Assembly (NCBI GenBank): GCA_016704535.1
Contig: JADIZZ010000003.1
Span: 186,001-250,000, forward strand
Reading direction: 5' to 3'
From: Betaproteobacteria bacterium
GTDB taxonomy: Bacteria > Pseudomonadota > Gammaproteobacteria > Burkholderiales > Burkholderiaceae_C
DNA length: 64,000 bases
This document shows, piece after piece, positions 19,057-28,574 of the stretch; the first letter of the stretch is position 1; every line of letters begins with the position of its first letter. The notes under the pieces were generated by a model. It saw only the letters and a program-made list of their open reading frames with translations, made no database searches and was not told the origin of the DNA. The translations under genes and the position numbers were made by a program.

Positions 19057-19437
19057 GTGAACAAGATGAAGACTTTCTTGCCGATGGCCGCACTGGCGTG
19101 CGCGTCCATGCTGGCCCTGCCCACCGCCTGGGCCAAGCTGCCCGCTCCCAGCGACGAAGCCAAGGCCAAGGCGGCCGAAGCCGCAGCCAAGACCGCACAC
19201 GGCGGCAAGGTCGACGCCTTCAAGCTCTGCAAGTCGATGGAGACTGTCTCTGCCGGCTACTACGCGAACGCGAAGAAGGCCGGCAAGGAAACCAAGCCGC
19301 CAGTGGCCACGGCTCCCTGTGCCGACCCCGGCGCCTTCGTCTACACACCGGCACCGCCGCCCGCTGCGCCGACTGTGGCCGCCGCGGCACCTGCGGCTCC
19401 TGCTCCTGCCGCCGCGCCTGCTGCGCCGAAGAAGTGA
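19057..19437 (+). CDS. Small secreted Ala/Pro-rich protein at the end of the FDH structural operon
   Basis: Protein of 126 aa with a clear signal peptide (MKTFLPMAALACASMLALPTAWA) preceded by VNK. A GTG start at 19057 is preferred because GGAG sits 9 nt upstream; the ATG at 19066 is the alternative. The mature part has an Ala/Lys-rich helix (EAKAKAAEAAAKTAHGGKVDAFKLCKS-like), two cysteines, and a C-terminal Ala/Pro tail of low complexity. I recognise no characterised family. It lies between fdhI and fdhD on the same strand, so a role in the periplasmic FDH is an inference from context. Confidence 0.7.
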   Translation: MNKMKTFLPMAALACASMLALPTAWAKLPAPSDEAKAKAAEAAAKTAHGGKVDAFKLCKSMETVSAGYYANAKKAGKETKPPVATAPCADPGAFVYTPAPPPAAPTVAAAAPAAPAPAAAPAAPKK

Positions 19438-19455
19438 TGCCGGCGCCGGCACGCC

Positions 19456-20394
19456 ATGTCGGTGCAGTCTGAAGTATCCCCGTCAATGGCGCCGCATGCG
19501 GCTCCTGCAGCCCATCCTCGCTCGCCCCTGCCCGGGGCGCCGCGCCTGACGGTCGCGCAGTGCGAGCTGCTGCGCGAGATCCAGATCCTCGACGAGTACG
19601 GCGAGCGACGTTGCATTCACATCCCGGCCGAACGTCCGCTGACCGTCTTCGTCGACAAGCGCGAACTCGTCACGCTGATGACGCTGGGCCAGTGCCCCGA
19701 ACTGCTGGTTCTGGGCTACCTGAGCAACCAGCGCCTGATCGAGAGCATCCGGGACGTCGAGTCCATCACCGTAGACTGGGACGTCGGCGCGGCCGCCGTG
19801 CGCACGCACCACGGCGTGAAGGACCTGGCCGGCAAGACGGCCAAGCGTGTCGTCACCACGGGCTGTGGCCAAGGCACCGTGTTTGGCGATGCGATGACGC
19901 AACTGCATACTGTCACGCTGCCCGATGCGGCCACGGCACGCATTCGCCAGACCACGCTGCACCGCATGCTGGAGACCATGCGCCAGCAGGAGAGCATTCA
20001 CCGCAAGGCCGGCTCGGTGCACGGCTGCGCGCTGTTCGAGTTGCAGCCGCAGGGCAGCGAGATGCTGTACTTCGTCGAAGACGTGGGCCGCCACAACGCC
20101 ATCGACACCATTGCCGGCTGGATGGGTCTGCACGGTGTGCATGGCGCCGACAAGGCTTTCTACACGACGGGCCGACTCACCAGCGAGATGGTGATGAAAG
20201 GCGCGCAGATGGGCGTGCCCATCATCGTTTCGCGCAATGGCGTCACCGCCATGGGGCACGAACTGGCCTCGCGCCTGGGCATGGCGCTCTTCGGACGCGC
20301 TGCGAACCGGCACTTCCTCTGTTACACCGGCGCCGAGCGCTTCGACTCGGAGCCTGAGCCCCAGCGCGCCGCGGTGCGGGTCGTCGCCGGCTAG
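19456..20394 (+). CDS. fdhD: Formate dehydrogenase accessory sulfurtransferase FdhD
   Basis: Sulfurtransferase that passes sulfur from a cysteine desulfurase to the Mo-bis-MGD cofactor, required for active FDH; 312 aa. Typical FdhD segments are present: DEYGERRCIHIPAERPLTVFVDKRELVTLMTLG-like N-terminal core, VTTGCGQGT (redox-active Cys loop), FVEDVGRHNAIDT, TTGRLTSEMVMK and SRNGVTAMG. The active loop shows a single Cys here rather than the C-x-x-C of E. coli. It follows the small secreted protein by 18 bp and closes the fdh operon, convergent with moeA. Confidence 0.93.
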   Translation: MSVQSEVSPSMAPHAAPAAHPRSPLPGAPRLTVAQCELLREIQILDEYGERRCIHIPAERPLTVFVDKRELVTLMTLGQCPELLVLGYLSNQRLIESIRDVESITVDWDVGAAAVRTHHGVKDLAGKTAKRVVTTGCGQGTVFGDAMTQLHTVTLPDAATARIRQTTLHRMLETMRQQESIHRKAGSVHGCALFELQPQGSEMLYFVEDVGRHNAIDTIAGWMGLHGVHGADKAFYTTGRLTSEMVMKGAQMGVPIIVSRNGVTAMGHELASRLGMALFGRAANRHFLCYTGAERFDSEPEPQRAAVRVVAG

Positions 20395-20413
20395 CCACCG
20401 CTCGCGGTGACGG

Positions 20414-21700
20414 TCACACCAGGCCGTCGAACAACCACACGTCGACCAGGCCGCCCTCGGTCACCGAGCCCTGCGCGTGGCCCAACACGACCAGAGCATT
20501 CGCTTCGCTCATGCTGCGCAGCACGCCGGCCCCCTGCGAACCCGTCAGCCGCACCTGCCAGCCGTCGTCGGCGGCGCGCTCGACGATGCCGCGCTGGAAC
20601 TCGGTGCGTCCGGGCCGCTTGCGCAGTGCCGTGGTGCAGCGCGCCTGCAGCACCGGCAGAGGTTGCGGCGTCGCCCCGGCCAGTAGCAGCAGGGCCTCGC
20701 GCGCGAAAGCGTAGAACGTGACGAGCGCGGCCACCGGGTTGCCCGGCAGTGCAAACAACCAGCACGGCGGCGCAACGCCAGCAGGCTCGTTCGCAGCGGC
20801 CAGCGGACCGAAGGCAAACGGCCGGCCGGGCCGCATCGCGACCTTCCAGAACGCCACCTCGCCCATGCTGGCGAGCACGGCGCGGGTGTGGTCGGCGTCG
20901 CCCATGCTCACGCCGCCGCTGGTCAGCACGACATCGGCCTGCGCGACTGCGGTTTCCAGCGTGGCCTTCAGTGCCGCCGGGTCGTCGCGCACCAGGCCGA
21001 GATCGATGACTTCCATACCCAGCCGCTGCAGCGCGCCCAGCAGGCTGTAGCGGTTGCTGTCGTAGACGCTGCCGGCGTCCAGGGGCTGTCCCAGCGTGCG
21101 CAGTTCGTCGCCTGTGGAGAAGAGTGCCACCCGCAGGCGGCGCCGCACGGTGACCTCAGCGATGCCGAGCGAGGCCACGAGGCCCAGATCGGAAGGCTTC
21201 AGCACGCGCCCGCCCTGCAGCGCGGGGCGCCCTGCGGTCAGGTCCTCGCCGCGCCGGCGGCGGTTGTCACCCGGGCGGATCACGCCGGCCTCGACGTGCA
21301 CCGTGTTCCCCTCGACGCGGCACAACTCCAGCGGCACGACCGTGTCCAGGCCCGCGGGCATCACCGCCCCGGTCATGATGCGCAGGCATTGCCCGGGGCC
21401 CACGATGCTTGCCCAGGGCGCACCAGCGAACAGCGTGCCCACCGCGTGCAGCGTGGTGGGGCCCGCCGGCTGCAGATCGCTGCCGCGGAAGGCGTAGCCG
21501 TCCATCGCCGAGTTGTCATGCGCCGGCACGTCGATGGGCGAGTTCACGTCTGCCGCGAGCACCCGTCCGAGAGCCTGGGCCAATGCCACGGTTTCGCTAT
21601 CGGTGATGGGCCGCAGCGCGGCCGCGATGGCGGCGCGAGCCTCGTCCACGCTGAGGTTGCGGTCCCCCGCCGCCAGTGGCGACTCTGCTAGTTCGGTCAT
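20414..21700 (-). CDS. moeA: Molybdopterin molybdenumtransferase MoeA
   Basis: Inserts molybdate (or tungstate) into adenylated molybdopterin. The protein has 428 aa, typical for MoeA. Landmarks are the domain III/IV start PIDVPAHDNSAMDGYA, TGAVMPAGLDTVVP, LFSTGDEL, the MoCF fold TSGGVSMGDADHT, and FALPGNPVAALVTFYAFA. The ATG at 21700 (MTELAESP) follows a GGGAAA. It is divergent from tupBC, and the 211-bp gap holds several hairpins. Cofactor supply for the neighbouring FDH is the obvious role. Confidence 0.93.
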   Translation of the reverse strand: MTELAESPLAAGDRNLSVDEARAAIAAALRPITDSETVALAQALGRVLAADVNSPIDVPAHDNSAMDGYAFRGSDLQPAGPTTLHAVGTLFAGAPWASIVGPGQCLRIMTGAVMPAGLDTVVPLELCRVEGNTVHVEAGVIRPGDNRRRRGEDLTAGRPALQGGRVLKPSDLGLVASLGIAEVTVRRRLRVALFSTGDELRTLGQPLDAGSVYDSNRYSLLGALQRLGMEVIDLGLVRDDPAALKATLETAVAQADVVLTSGGVSMGDADHTRAVLASMGEVAFWKVAMRPGRPFAFGPLAAANEPAGVAPPCWLFALPGNPVAALVTFYAFAREALLLLAGATPQPLPVLQARCTTALRKRPGRTEFQRGIVERAADDGWQVRLTGSQGAGVLRSMSEANALVVLGHAQGSVTEGGLVDVWLFDGLV

Positions 21701-21765
21701 CGGTGTTTCCCGCACCCGCCTCGGGTGCACTGTGCTCCACGGCGGTGGGCCCCGGCGCGGCCCGC

Positions 21766-21783
21766 CACGGCGTCGGCGCCGTG
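21766..21783. repeat. Hairpin CACGGCG-TCGG-CGCCGTG in the moeA-tupB gap
   Basis: A perfect 7-bp inverted repeat with a 4-nt loop, 66-83 bp upstream of moeA. No U-tract follows on either strand, so it does not look like an intrinsic terminator. It could be part of the moeA leader RNA or an operator. Confidence 0.4.
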
Positions 21784-21826
21784 ATTCTGCATCGGACCCC
21801 CGTCGCGGCCCCGGCCTGCGGACCTA

Positions 21827-21898
21827 GGCACGGGCTTGCATATCGTCCGGCCCGTGCCGGGACGGCAGAATCCCGGCGCTGCCCCGGCCTGCCGTCCC
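21827..21898 (+). promoter_or_regulatory. Two consecutive hairpins in the presumed leader of tupBC
   Basis: The first inverted repeat has 9-bp arms GGCACGGGC/GCCCGTGCC at 21827-21858. The second begins on the next base and has 10-bp arms GGGACGGCAG/CTGCCGTCCC at 21859-21898. The second ends 13 bp before the tupB ATG, leaving little room for a free ribosome site, so folding could block translation. This layout suits a structured regulatory leader, perhaps responding to oxyanion or cofactor, but no known riboswitch consensus was recognised. Confidence 0.45.
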
Positions 21899-21911
21899 GT
21901 CCCCCCGAATC

Positions 21912-22625
21912 ATGAACACCGTGTCCGACAGCCTGTGGCTGGCCCTGCGCCTCATCGCCGACGCCGACGTCGCCCTGCTGCACATCGTCGGCTTGTCGCT
22001 GCGCGTCAGCGCCACCGCCTGCTTGCTGGGCGCGGTGTTGGGCCTCGCGCTGGGTGCGGCGCTGGCGGTGGCCCGCTTCCCGGGCCGCGGGGTGCTGGTC
22101 TGGGCCGTCAACACCCTGCTGGCACTGCCTTCGGTCGTGGTCGGGTTGCTGGTTTACCTGCTGCTCTCGCGCGCAGGCCCGCTGGGCAGCTGGGGCATCC
22201 TGTTCACGCCCACGGCGATGGTCATCGCGCAGAGCATCCTCGTCGTGCCGCTGATCGCCGCGCTGTCGCGCCAGCTGGTGCTGGAGGCGCTGAACGAAGG
22301 CGGTGACCAGTTGAGTTCATTGGGCGCGGGCCCGCTGCAGGCGGCGCTGCTGTTGCTGCTGCACGCGCGCGTCGGGGTGCTCGCGGTCGTGCTCACGGCC
22401 TTCGGCCGCGCCATCTCTGAAGTGGGGGCGGTGATGATCGTCGGCGGCAACATCGACGGCCTGACGCGCGTGATGACCACCGCCATCGCGCTGGAGACGA
22501 GCAAGGGCGACCTGCCGCTGGCCTTGGCGCTGGGGGTGGTGCTGCTGGGTGTCGTCGGGCTCATCAACCTGGGCCTGGGTGCGGTGCGGGGCCGTGCCGG
22601 GCGCGTGGACCCGGCCTTCGCATGA
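21912..22625 (+). CDS. tupB: Tungstate-type ABC transporter permease TupB
   Basis: Inner-membrane permease of an oxyanion importer, 237 aa with about five to six hydrophobic segments. The EAA-type loop EALNEGGDQLSSLGAGPLQAALLLLL and the motif FGRAISEVGAVMIVGGNIDGLTRVMTTAI place it with TupB (tungstate) rather than ModB. Its stop overlaps the ATG of tupC. The periplasmic binding protein gene tupA is not adjacent. The link to moeA and the FDH genes suggests supply of W or Mo for the cofactor. Confidence 0.85.
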   Translation: MNTVSDSLWLALRLIADADVALLHIVGLSLRVSATACLLGAVLGLALGAALAVARFPGRGVLVWAVNTLLALPSVVVGLLVYLLLSRAGPLGSWGILFTPTAMVIAQSILVVPLIAALSRQLVLEALNEGGDQLSSLGAGPLQAALLLLLHARVGVLAVVLTAFGRAISEVGAVMIVGGNIDGLTRVMTTAIALETSKGDLPLALALGVVLLGVVGLINLGLGAVRGRAGRVDPAFA

Positions 22626-23353
22626 CGCCGCTCGTCAGCCTGGAGGCCGCCGCGGTGAGTTTCGGCGATGTGCAGGCGCTGCAGCCGCTGGACCTGTGCG
22701 TGCACCGCGGCGACCGCCTGGCGCTGGTGGGCGCCAACGGTTCGGGCAAGACGACCCTGCTGCGCCTGCTGCACGGCCTGCTGCCTTGTCGGGGCCGGCG
22801 CGAGCTACGCGGTGAGGGGTCTGCTGCGCCGCCCGTGGTGGCCATGCTCTTCCAGCGGCCCTTCCTGCTGCGCCTGTCGGTACGCGCGAACGTGATGCTG
22901 TCGCTGTGGCTGCGCAAGGTGCCGCGGCCCGAGCGCGCCGCCCGTTGCACGCAGGCGCTGCAGCGTGTGGGCCTCGCCGGGCTGGAGCGCCGCCTGGCCA
23001 CGGCCCTATCGGGCGGCCAGCAGCAGCGCCTGGCGCTGGCGCGGGCCTGGGCGCTGCGGCCCGACCTGTTGCTGCTGGACGAGCCGACAGCCAGCCTCGA
23101 CCCCAGCGCCAAGCGCGAGATCGAACGTCTGATCGCCGAGATCGCCGCCGAAGGCACGACCGTGGTGATGAGCACCCACAACCTGGGCCAGGCCAAGCGC
23201 CTGTGCACACGCGTGGCCTACCTTGAAGCCGGGCGACTGGTCGTCGACCTTCCGGTCGACCGCTTCTTTGCCGACGCGCTGCCGCCCGATGCCGCGCAGT
23301 TTCTCAAGGGCGAGATGCCCTGGCCGGCCGGTCCCCATCGCGCACCGAACTAG
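22622..23353 (+). CDS. tupC: Tungstate-type ABC transporter ATP-binding protein TupC
   Basis: ATPase of the same importer, 243 aa. Walker [10 protein letters not shown], signature LSGGQQQR, Walker [14 protein letters not shown] and switch His in [11 protein letters not shown] are present. There is no C-terminal molybdate-binding (MOP) domain, which distinguishes it from ModC. The ATG overlaps the tupB stop (ATGA), so the two are translated together. The region after Walker A is short and Arg/Gly-rich. Confidence 0.87.
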   Translation: MTPLVSLEAAAVSFGDVQALQPLDLCVHRGDRLALVGANGSGKTTLLRLLHGLLPCRGRRELRGEGSAAPPVVAMLFQRPFLLRLSVRANVMLSLWLRKVPRPERAARCTQALQRVGLAGLERRLATALSGGQQQRLALARAWALRPDLLLLDEPTASLDPSAKREIERLIAEIAAEGTTVVMSTHNLGQAKRLCTRVAYLEAGRLVVDLPVDRFFADALPPDAAQFLKGEMPWPAGPHRAPN

Positions 23354-23357
23354 CATC

Positions 23358-24404
23358 ATGGTCATGAACACCCCACCCTTCATCGACCTGCGCTCCGACA
23401 CCGTCACCCGCCCCACGGACGCCATGCGAGCGGCCATCGCCGCGGCCCCCGTCGGCGACGACCAGTACGGCGAAGACCCGCTGACCACGCAGTTGCAGGA
23501 AAGCTGCGCGGTGCTGCTGGGCAAGGAGGCGGCGCTGTGGCTGCCTTCGGGCACGATGGCCAACCAGGTGGCGCTGCGGGTGCTGGCACGGCCCGGCGAC
23601 GAGGTCATCACCAGCCGCGAGGCGCACGCCGGCTGGCACGAAACCGGCGGCGCGGCGGCCAACGCCGGCGTGCAGCTGGTCGAGGTCGGGCAGGGCGGCC
23701 TCTACACCTGCGCCGACTTCGAAGCCGCCATCAAGCCGCGCGGCCTGCCGGTGTTCCCGCCCATCACGGTGGTGCAGATCGAGAACACGCACAACCGCGG
23801 CGGTGGCGTGGTGTTCCCTCAGGCCGAGGCCGAACGCATCTGCGCCGCGGCCCGTGCACGCGGCATCGCGAGTTTTCTCGACGGCGCGCGGCTGTGGAAC
23901 GCCGCCGTGACCAGCGGCCGCAGCGAAGCGGAACTGGCCGCACCCTTCGATCTGGTGGCGGTGGCGTTCTCGAAGGGCCTGGGTGCGCCGGGCGGCTCGC
24001 TGCTGGCCGGCCGGCGTGAGCTGATCGCTGCGGCCACCCGCCACCGCCGCATGCTCGGCGGCGCGATGCGCCAGACCGGCTTCTACGCCGCGGCCGCACT
24101 GCACGGGCTGGACCACCACCGCGCGCGCCTGGCCGAGGACCACCGGCATGCGCGCGTGTTGGCCGAGGCGCTCGCCAGCCGCCCGAAGGTGCGTCTGGAC
24201 CTGGCAACGGTGCAGACCAACATCGTCGTCTTCCACCTCGCCGAAGGCGCGCCCGATGCCGCCGGCTTCGTGGCTGCAGCGCGCGAGCGTGGCGTGCTGC
24301 TCAACGCCTTTGCCGCCCGCACCGTGCGCGCGGTGACGCACCTGGACGTGAACGCCGCGCAGGTGGCGCGGGCGGCCGAGGTGCTGGCCGGCCTGCTGGC
24401 CTGA
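23358..24404 (+). CDS. ltaE: Low-specificity L-threonine aldolase
   Basis: PLP enzyme that splits L-threonine or L-allo-threonine to glycine and acetaldehyde, 348 aa. Fold-type I landmarks: [17 protein letters not shown] at the N-terminus, [44 protein letters not shown], and the PLP lysine in [16 protein letters not shown]. The ATG at 23358 is 4 bp after tupC; a second ATG two codons later is equally possible, and neither has a clear ribosome site. It may be read from the tup transcript, though no metabolic link is apparent. Confidence 0.9.
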   Translation: MVMNTPPFIDLRSDTVTRPTDAMRAAIAAAPVGDDQYGEDPLTTQLQESCAVLLGKEAALWLPSGTMANQVALRVLARPGDEVITSREAHAGWHETGGAAANAGVQLVEVGQGGLYTCADFEAAIKPRGLPVFPPITVVQIENTHNRGGGVVFPQAEAERICAAARARGIASFLDGARLWNAAVTSGRSEAELAAPFDLVAVAFSKGLGAPGGSLLAGRRELIAAATRHRRMLGGAMRQTGFYAAAALHGLDHHRARLAEDHRHARVLAEALASRPKVRLDLATVQTNIVVFHLAEGAPDAAGFVAAARERGVLLNAFAARTVRAVTHLDVNAAQVARAAEVLAGLLA

Positions 24405-24417
24405 CGCCCCTGTCGGC

Positions 24418-24960
24418 TCAGCGCGTGGCCGGGTGTGCCAGGTCGCGCAGCACCGTGGGGCCGGCGCTGCGCTCCACCTCGGCCATCAGGCCGCGGAACA
24501 GCCCCAGCGGCGCCAGCCCTTCCAGAAGCACGAACATCGGTGCCACGAACAGGCCCACGAGGTCGTCGACGAAGGCCGGCTTGCGGCCTTCGTAGTAGTG
24601 GCCGACGAATTGGATGAGCCAACCGACGGCGAAGAAGCCCAGGCCCCAGGCCGCGCCCTGGCCGGTGGCGCCGGCAATCAGATGGGCCAGCGCGGCCAGC
24701 CCCAACCACACCGCGGCCGTCAGGCCGCCCAGGGCCAGCGCGCCGCGGCTCAGCGTCCATGGCAACACGATGGCCAATGCCAACCATGCCGGCGTGAGCG
24801 AGAGGCCGCCGAGCTGGAAGCTGGGTCGCGCCAGCAGCACCAGCGCGCCGAACATGATCATCGGCACGCCGACGAAGTGCGTGGCGATGTTGCGCCGGTC
24901 GCGGTGGTAGGCCGCGTACTGCGTCAGCAGCTGCAGTGCGCTGCGGAAGGGCGTGGCCAT
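24418..24960 (-). CDS. Mpo1-like membrane protein (DUF962, putative 2-hydroxy fatty acid dioxygenase)
   Basis: Integral membrane protein of 180 aa with about four hydrophobic segments. The family signature is clear: YHRDRRNIATHFVGVPMI near the N-terminus and FVGHYYEGRKPAF further on. They supply the histidines that bind Fe(II) in yeast Mpo1, which alpha-oxidises 2-hydroxy fatty acids. The start ATG (MATPFRS) has AGGAG upstream. The gene is convergent with ltaE (13 bp apart). Whether the bacterial protein has the Mpo1 activity is inference. Confidence 0.83.
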   Translation of the reverse strand: MATPFRSALQLLTQYAAYHRDRRNIATHFVGVPMIMFGALVLLARPSFQLGGLSLTPAWLALAIVLPWTLSRGALALGGLTAAVWLGLAALAHLIAGATGQGAAWGLGFFAVGWLIQFVGHYYEGRKPAFVDDLVGLFVAPMFVLLEGLAPLGLFRGLMAEVERSAGPTVLRDLAHPATR

Positions 24961-25054
24961 GGCGAATCTCCTGGGGTGGGCCGGCACAAGGCCATGCTAG
25001 CGCAGGCTCCTAGAATCGTGCGCAACGGGAAGTGTGCAAAACGACGGGGGGCGC

Positions 25055-25636
<582 letters not shown>

Positions 25637-25731
25637 GGGCCGTCGGCACGCCCGTGCGGAGTACCGAGGGCCACGCACCTGCGGGTTCGCCTCAGGACGG
25701 CGCTGGCAGGCGCCGGCCCCAAAATGCCCTT

Positions 25732-25748
25732 CCGACGGCCATCGTCGG
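25732..25748. repeat. Hairpin CCGACG-N5-CGTCGG before the zinc metallopeptidase gene
   Basis: A perfect 6-bp inverted repeat ends 3 bp before the GGAGGG ribosome site of the next gene, in the otherwise featureless 126-bp gap after dcd. It could modulate access to that site. No promoter was recognised with confidence in this gap. Confidence 0.3.
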
Positions 25749-25762
25749 CCGGAGGGCGGCAC

Positions 25763-26635
25763 ATGAAGTGGGAAGACCAGGAACGCAGCGACAACGTCGA
25801 GGACCGGCGTGGCCAGTCTTCCGGCGGCGGCCGGCGCATCGGCGGCCGCGGTCTGGGCATCGGCACCATCGTCATCGCGCTCGTGGGGGGCTGGATCTTC
25901 GGCATCAACCCGATGACGATCCTGGGGCTGCTGAGCGGCGGCGTGCCGGGCGTCGAGCAATCGGCGCCCGCCGGCCCGGCCCAGGCCCCACCACCCGAGG
26001 ACAAAGCTGCGGCCTTCGTTTCGGTGGTGCTGAAGGACACTGAACGGGTCTGGGGCAAGCTCTTCCAGGCCGGGGGCAGCACCTACCAGAAGCCCCGGCT
26101 GGTGCTCTTCCGCGGCGCCACGCCCACGGCTTGCGGCACCGGCGACAGCGCCATGGGCCCCTTCTATTGCCCGGGCGACGCCCAGGTCTACATCGACCTC
26201 GACTTCTTCGACACGCTCAGCAGCCGCCTGGGCGCGCCAGGCGACTTCGCGCAGGCCTACGTCATCGCGCACGAGGTGGCGCACCACGTGCAGAACCAGA
26301 TGGGCGTGACGGGCAAGGTCGACGCGATGCGCGGGCGGGTTTCGCAGGCACAGCAGAACGCGCTGTCGGTGAAGGTGGAACTCCAGGCCGACTGCCTGGC
26401 AGGCGTGTGGGCGCACCATTCGCAGCAGGGCAAGGACTGGCTGGACCGCAGCGACATCGAGGAAGGGCTGAACGCCGCTTCGAAGATCGGTGACGACACG
26501 CTGCAGAGGTCCTCGCAGGGCCGCGTGACGCCGGACAGCTTCACGCACGGCAGCAGCGCTCAGCGCGTGAGCTGGTTCAGGCGGGGCCTGGAGAGCGGCA
26601 GCGTGCCGCAGTGCAACACCTTCGAAGCCGGCTAG
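25763..26635 (+). CDS. YpfJ/KPN_02809-family neutral zinc metallopeptidase
   Basis: Membrane-anchored putative zinc protease of 290 aa. The N-terminus [17 protein letters not shown] is the family opening, followed by a Gly/Arg-rich stretch and one transmembrane segment ([16 protein letters not shown], about residues 33-50). The zinc motif HEVAHHVQ fits HExxH, and [11 protein letters not shown] supplies the third ligand. The start has GGAGG upstream. The physiological substrate is unknown. It is 10 bp upstream of the CoA transferase gene and may be cotranscribed. Confidence 0.88.
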   Translation: MKWEDQERSDNVEDRRGQSSGGGRRIGGRGLGIGTIVIALVGGWIFGINPMTILGLLSGGVPGVEQSAPAGPAQAPPPEDKAAAFVSVVLKDTERVWGKLFQAGGSTYQKPRLVLFRGATPTACGTGDSAMGPFYCPGDAQVYIDLDFFDTLSSRLGAPGDFAQAYVIAHEVAHHVQNQMGVTGKVDAMRGRVSQAQQNALSVKVELQADCLAGVWAHHSQQGKDWLDRSDIEEGLNAASKIGDDTLQRSSQGRVTPDSFTHGSSAQRVSWFRRGLESGSVPQCNTFEAG

Positions 26636-26645
26636 GACGACGGCG

Positions 26646-28574
26646 ATGCAGCGCATGGAACGCATCGCCGGCCTGCGTGCCGGCGGCAAGGGCAAGGTGG
26701 TCAGCGCCGCCGAGGCGCTGCAACTGGTCTGCGACGGCGACACCGTGGCCAGCAGCGGCTTCGTCGGCATCGGCTTTGCCGAGAACCTGGCCGTGGCGCT
26801 GGAGAAGCGTTTCCTGGCCCATGGCAGCCCGCGCGGACTCACGCTGGTCTACGCCGCCGGGCAGGGGGACGGCAAGGACCGTGGGTTGAACCACCTGGGC
26901 CACGAAGGCCTGGTGGCGCGTGTGATCGGCGGCCACTGGGGCCTGGTGCCCAAGCTGCAGAAACTGGCGGTGGAGAACCGCATCGAGGCCTGGAACCTGC
27001 CGCAGGGTGTGATCTCGCACCTTTTCCGTGACATCGCCGCCGGCAAGCCCGGGCACCTGAGCCGCGTCGGCCTGGGAACCTTCGTCGACCCGCGCCACGG
27101 GGGCGGCCGCATCAACAGCCGCACCACGGAAGATCTGGTTCGACTGATGCCCATCGATGGCGAGGATTACCTCTTCTACAAGGCCTTCCCCATCCACGTC
27201 GGCCTGATCCGTGCCACCACGGCCGACCCCGACGGCAACCTGACGATGGAGCGCGAGGCGCTGACGCTGGAATCGCTGGCGATCGCGATGGCCGTGCACA
27301 ACAGCGGCGGCGTCGTCATCGCGCAGGTCGTGCGCCTGGCCGAGGTGCATTCGCTGAATCCGCGCCAGGTGAAGATTCCCGGCGTGCTGGTCGACTGTGT
27401 CGTGCTCGCCGAGAAGCCGGAGTACCACCAGCAGACCTTTGCCGAACCCTACAGCGCCGCCTTCGCCGGCGAGCTGCGCGTGCCCGTGGCCGGCGTCGCC
27501 CCGATGCCGCTGAACGACCGCAAGATCATCGCCCGCCGCGCTGCGCTGGAACTGCGGCCGAACAGCGTGGTGAACCTGGGCATCGGCATGCCCGAGGGCA
27601 TCGCGGCGGTGGCCGCCGAGGAACGGGTGATCGACCTCATCACGCTGACGGCCGAGCCCGGGATCATCGGTGGCATCCCGGCCGGCGGGCTGAACTTCGG
27701 CGCTGCGGTGAACACACAGGCCGTGATCGACCAGCCGTACCAGTTCGACTTCTACGACGGGGGCGGCCTCGACCTCGCCTTCCTCGGCCTGGCGCAGGCC
27801 GATGCCGAGGGCAACGTCAATGTCAGCAAGTTCGGGCCGCGCCTGGCTGGGGCGGGCGGCTTCATCAACATCAGCCAGAACGCGCGGCGCGTGGTCTTCG
27901 TCGGCAACTTCATGGCTGCGGGGCAACCGAAGTTCGTGGCGCAGGTGGAACACCGCACCTTCTCGGGCCGGGAGGCGCTGCGCCGCGGCCAGGACGTGCT
28001 CTACGTCACCGAGCGCGCCGTGTTCGGGTTGCACGCCGACGGCATTGCGCTGCTGGAGATCGCGCCGGGGCTGGACCTGCAGCGCGACGTGCTCGACCGC
28101 ATGGGCTTCGCGCCCGTGCTCGAACGCGAACCTGTGCGCATGGACGCCGCGCTCTTCGCGGAGGCCGCGCTCGGCCTGCGCGCACGCCTGCTGCTGCTGC
28201 CGCTGGAAAGCCGCTTCACCTACGACACAACCACGCGCACGATGTTCATCAACTTCGAGCGCCTGCACATCCGCACTCCCGAAGACGTGGAAGCGGTGCG
28301 GCGCGAGGTCGAACGCCATGTCGTGCCGCTGGGCCACAAGGTCTGGGGCGTGGTGAACTACGACCACTTCTCGCTCGACCCCGCGGTCGAGGACGACTGG
28401 GCGGCGATGGTGCGCGAGCTCGTGGACCGCCATTACCTCGACGTGGCGCGTTACACCACCAGCGGTTTCCTGCGCGCCAAGCTGGGGCCGGCGCTGAAGG
28501 CGCGTGGAGTGGCGCCGCACATCTACGAGACGGCCGACGAGGCCCGTCGTTCATTGGGCAGAGAGCCTCGATGA
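26646..28574 (+). CDS. Family I acyl-CoA:acetate/3-ketoacid CoA transferase (YdiF-like, fused alpha and beta domains)
   Basis: Transfers CoA between an acyl-CoA and a carboxylate through an enzyme-glutamyl-CoA intermediate; 642 aa with both domains in one chain. The N-terminal domain contains [21 protein letters not shown], and the second domain contains [18 protein letters not shown]. The catalytic Glu is probably E337 in [11 protein letters not shown], matching the active-site Glu of YdiF. A C-terminal extension of about 120 residues ([22 protein letters not shown] onward) resembles the extra domain seen in some of these proteins. Its TGA overlaps the ATG of the next gene. Substrate not assignable. 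Confidence 0.87.
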   Translation: MQRMERIAGLRAGGKGKVVSAAEALQLVCDGDTVASSGFVGIGFAENLAVALEKRFLAHGSPRGLTLVYAAGQGDGKDRGLNHLGHEGLVARVIGGHWGLVPKLQKLAVENRIEAWNLPQGVISHLFRDIAAGKPGHLSRVGLGTFVDPRHGGGRINSRTTEDLVRLMPIDGEDYLFYKAFPIHVGLIRATTADPDGNLTMEREALTLESLAIAMAVHNSGGVVIAQVVRLAEVHSLNPRQVKIPGVLVDCVVLAEKPEYHQQTFAEPYSAAFAGELRVPVAGVAPMPLNDRKIIARRAALELRPNSVVNLGIGMPEGIAAVAAEERVIDLITLTAEPGIIGGIPAGGLNFGAAVNTQAVIDQPYQFDFYDGGGLDLAFLGLAQADAEGNVNVSKFGPRLAGAGGFINISQNARRVVFVGNFMAAGQPKFVAQVEHRTFSGREALRRGQDVLYVTERAVFGLHADGIALLEIAPGLDLQRDVLDRMGFAPVLEREPVRMDAALFAEAALGLRARLLLLPLESRFTYDTTTRTMFINFERLHIRTPEDVEAVRREVERHVVPLGHKVWGVVNYDHFSLDPAVEDDWAAMVRELVDRHYLDVARYTTSGFLRAKLGPALKARGVAPHIYETADEARRSLGREPR

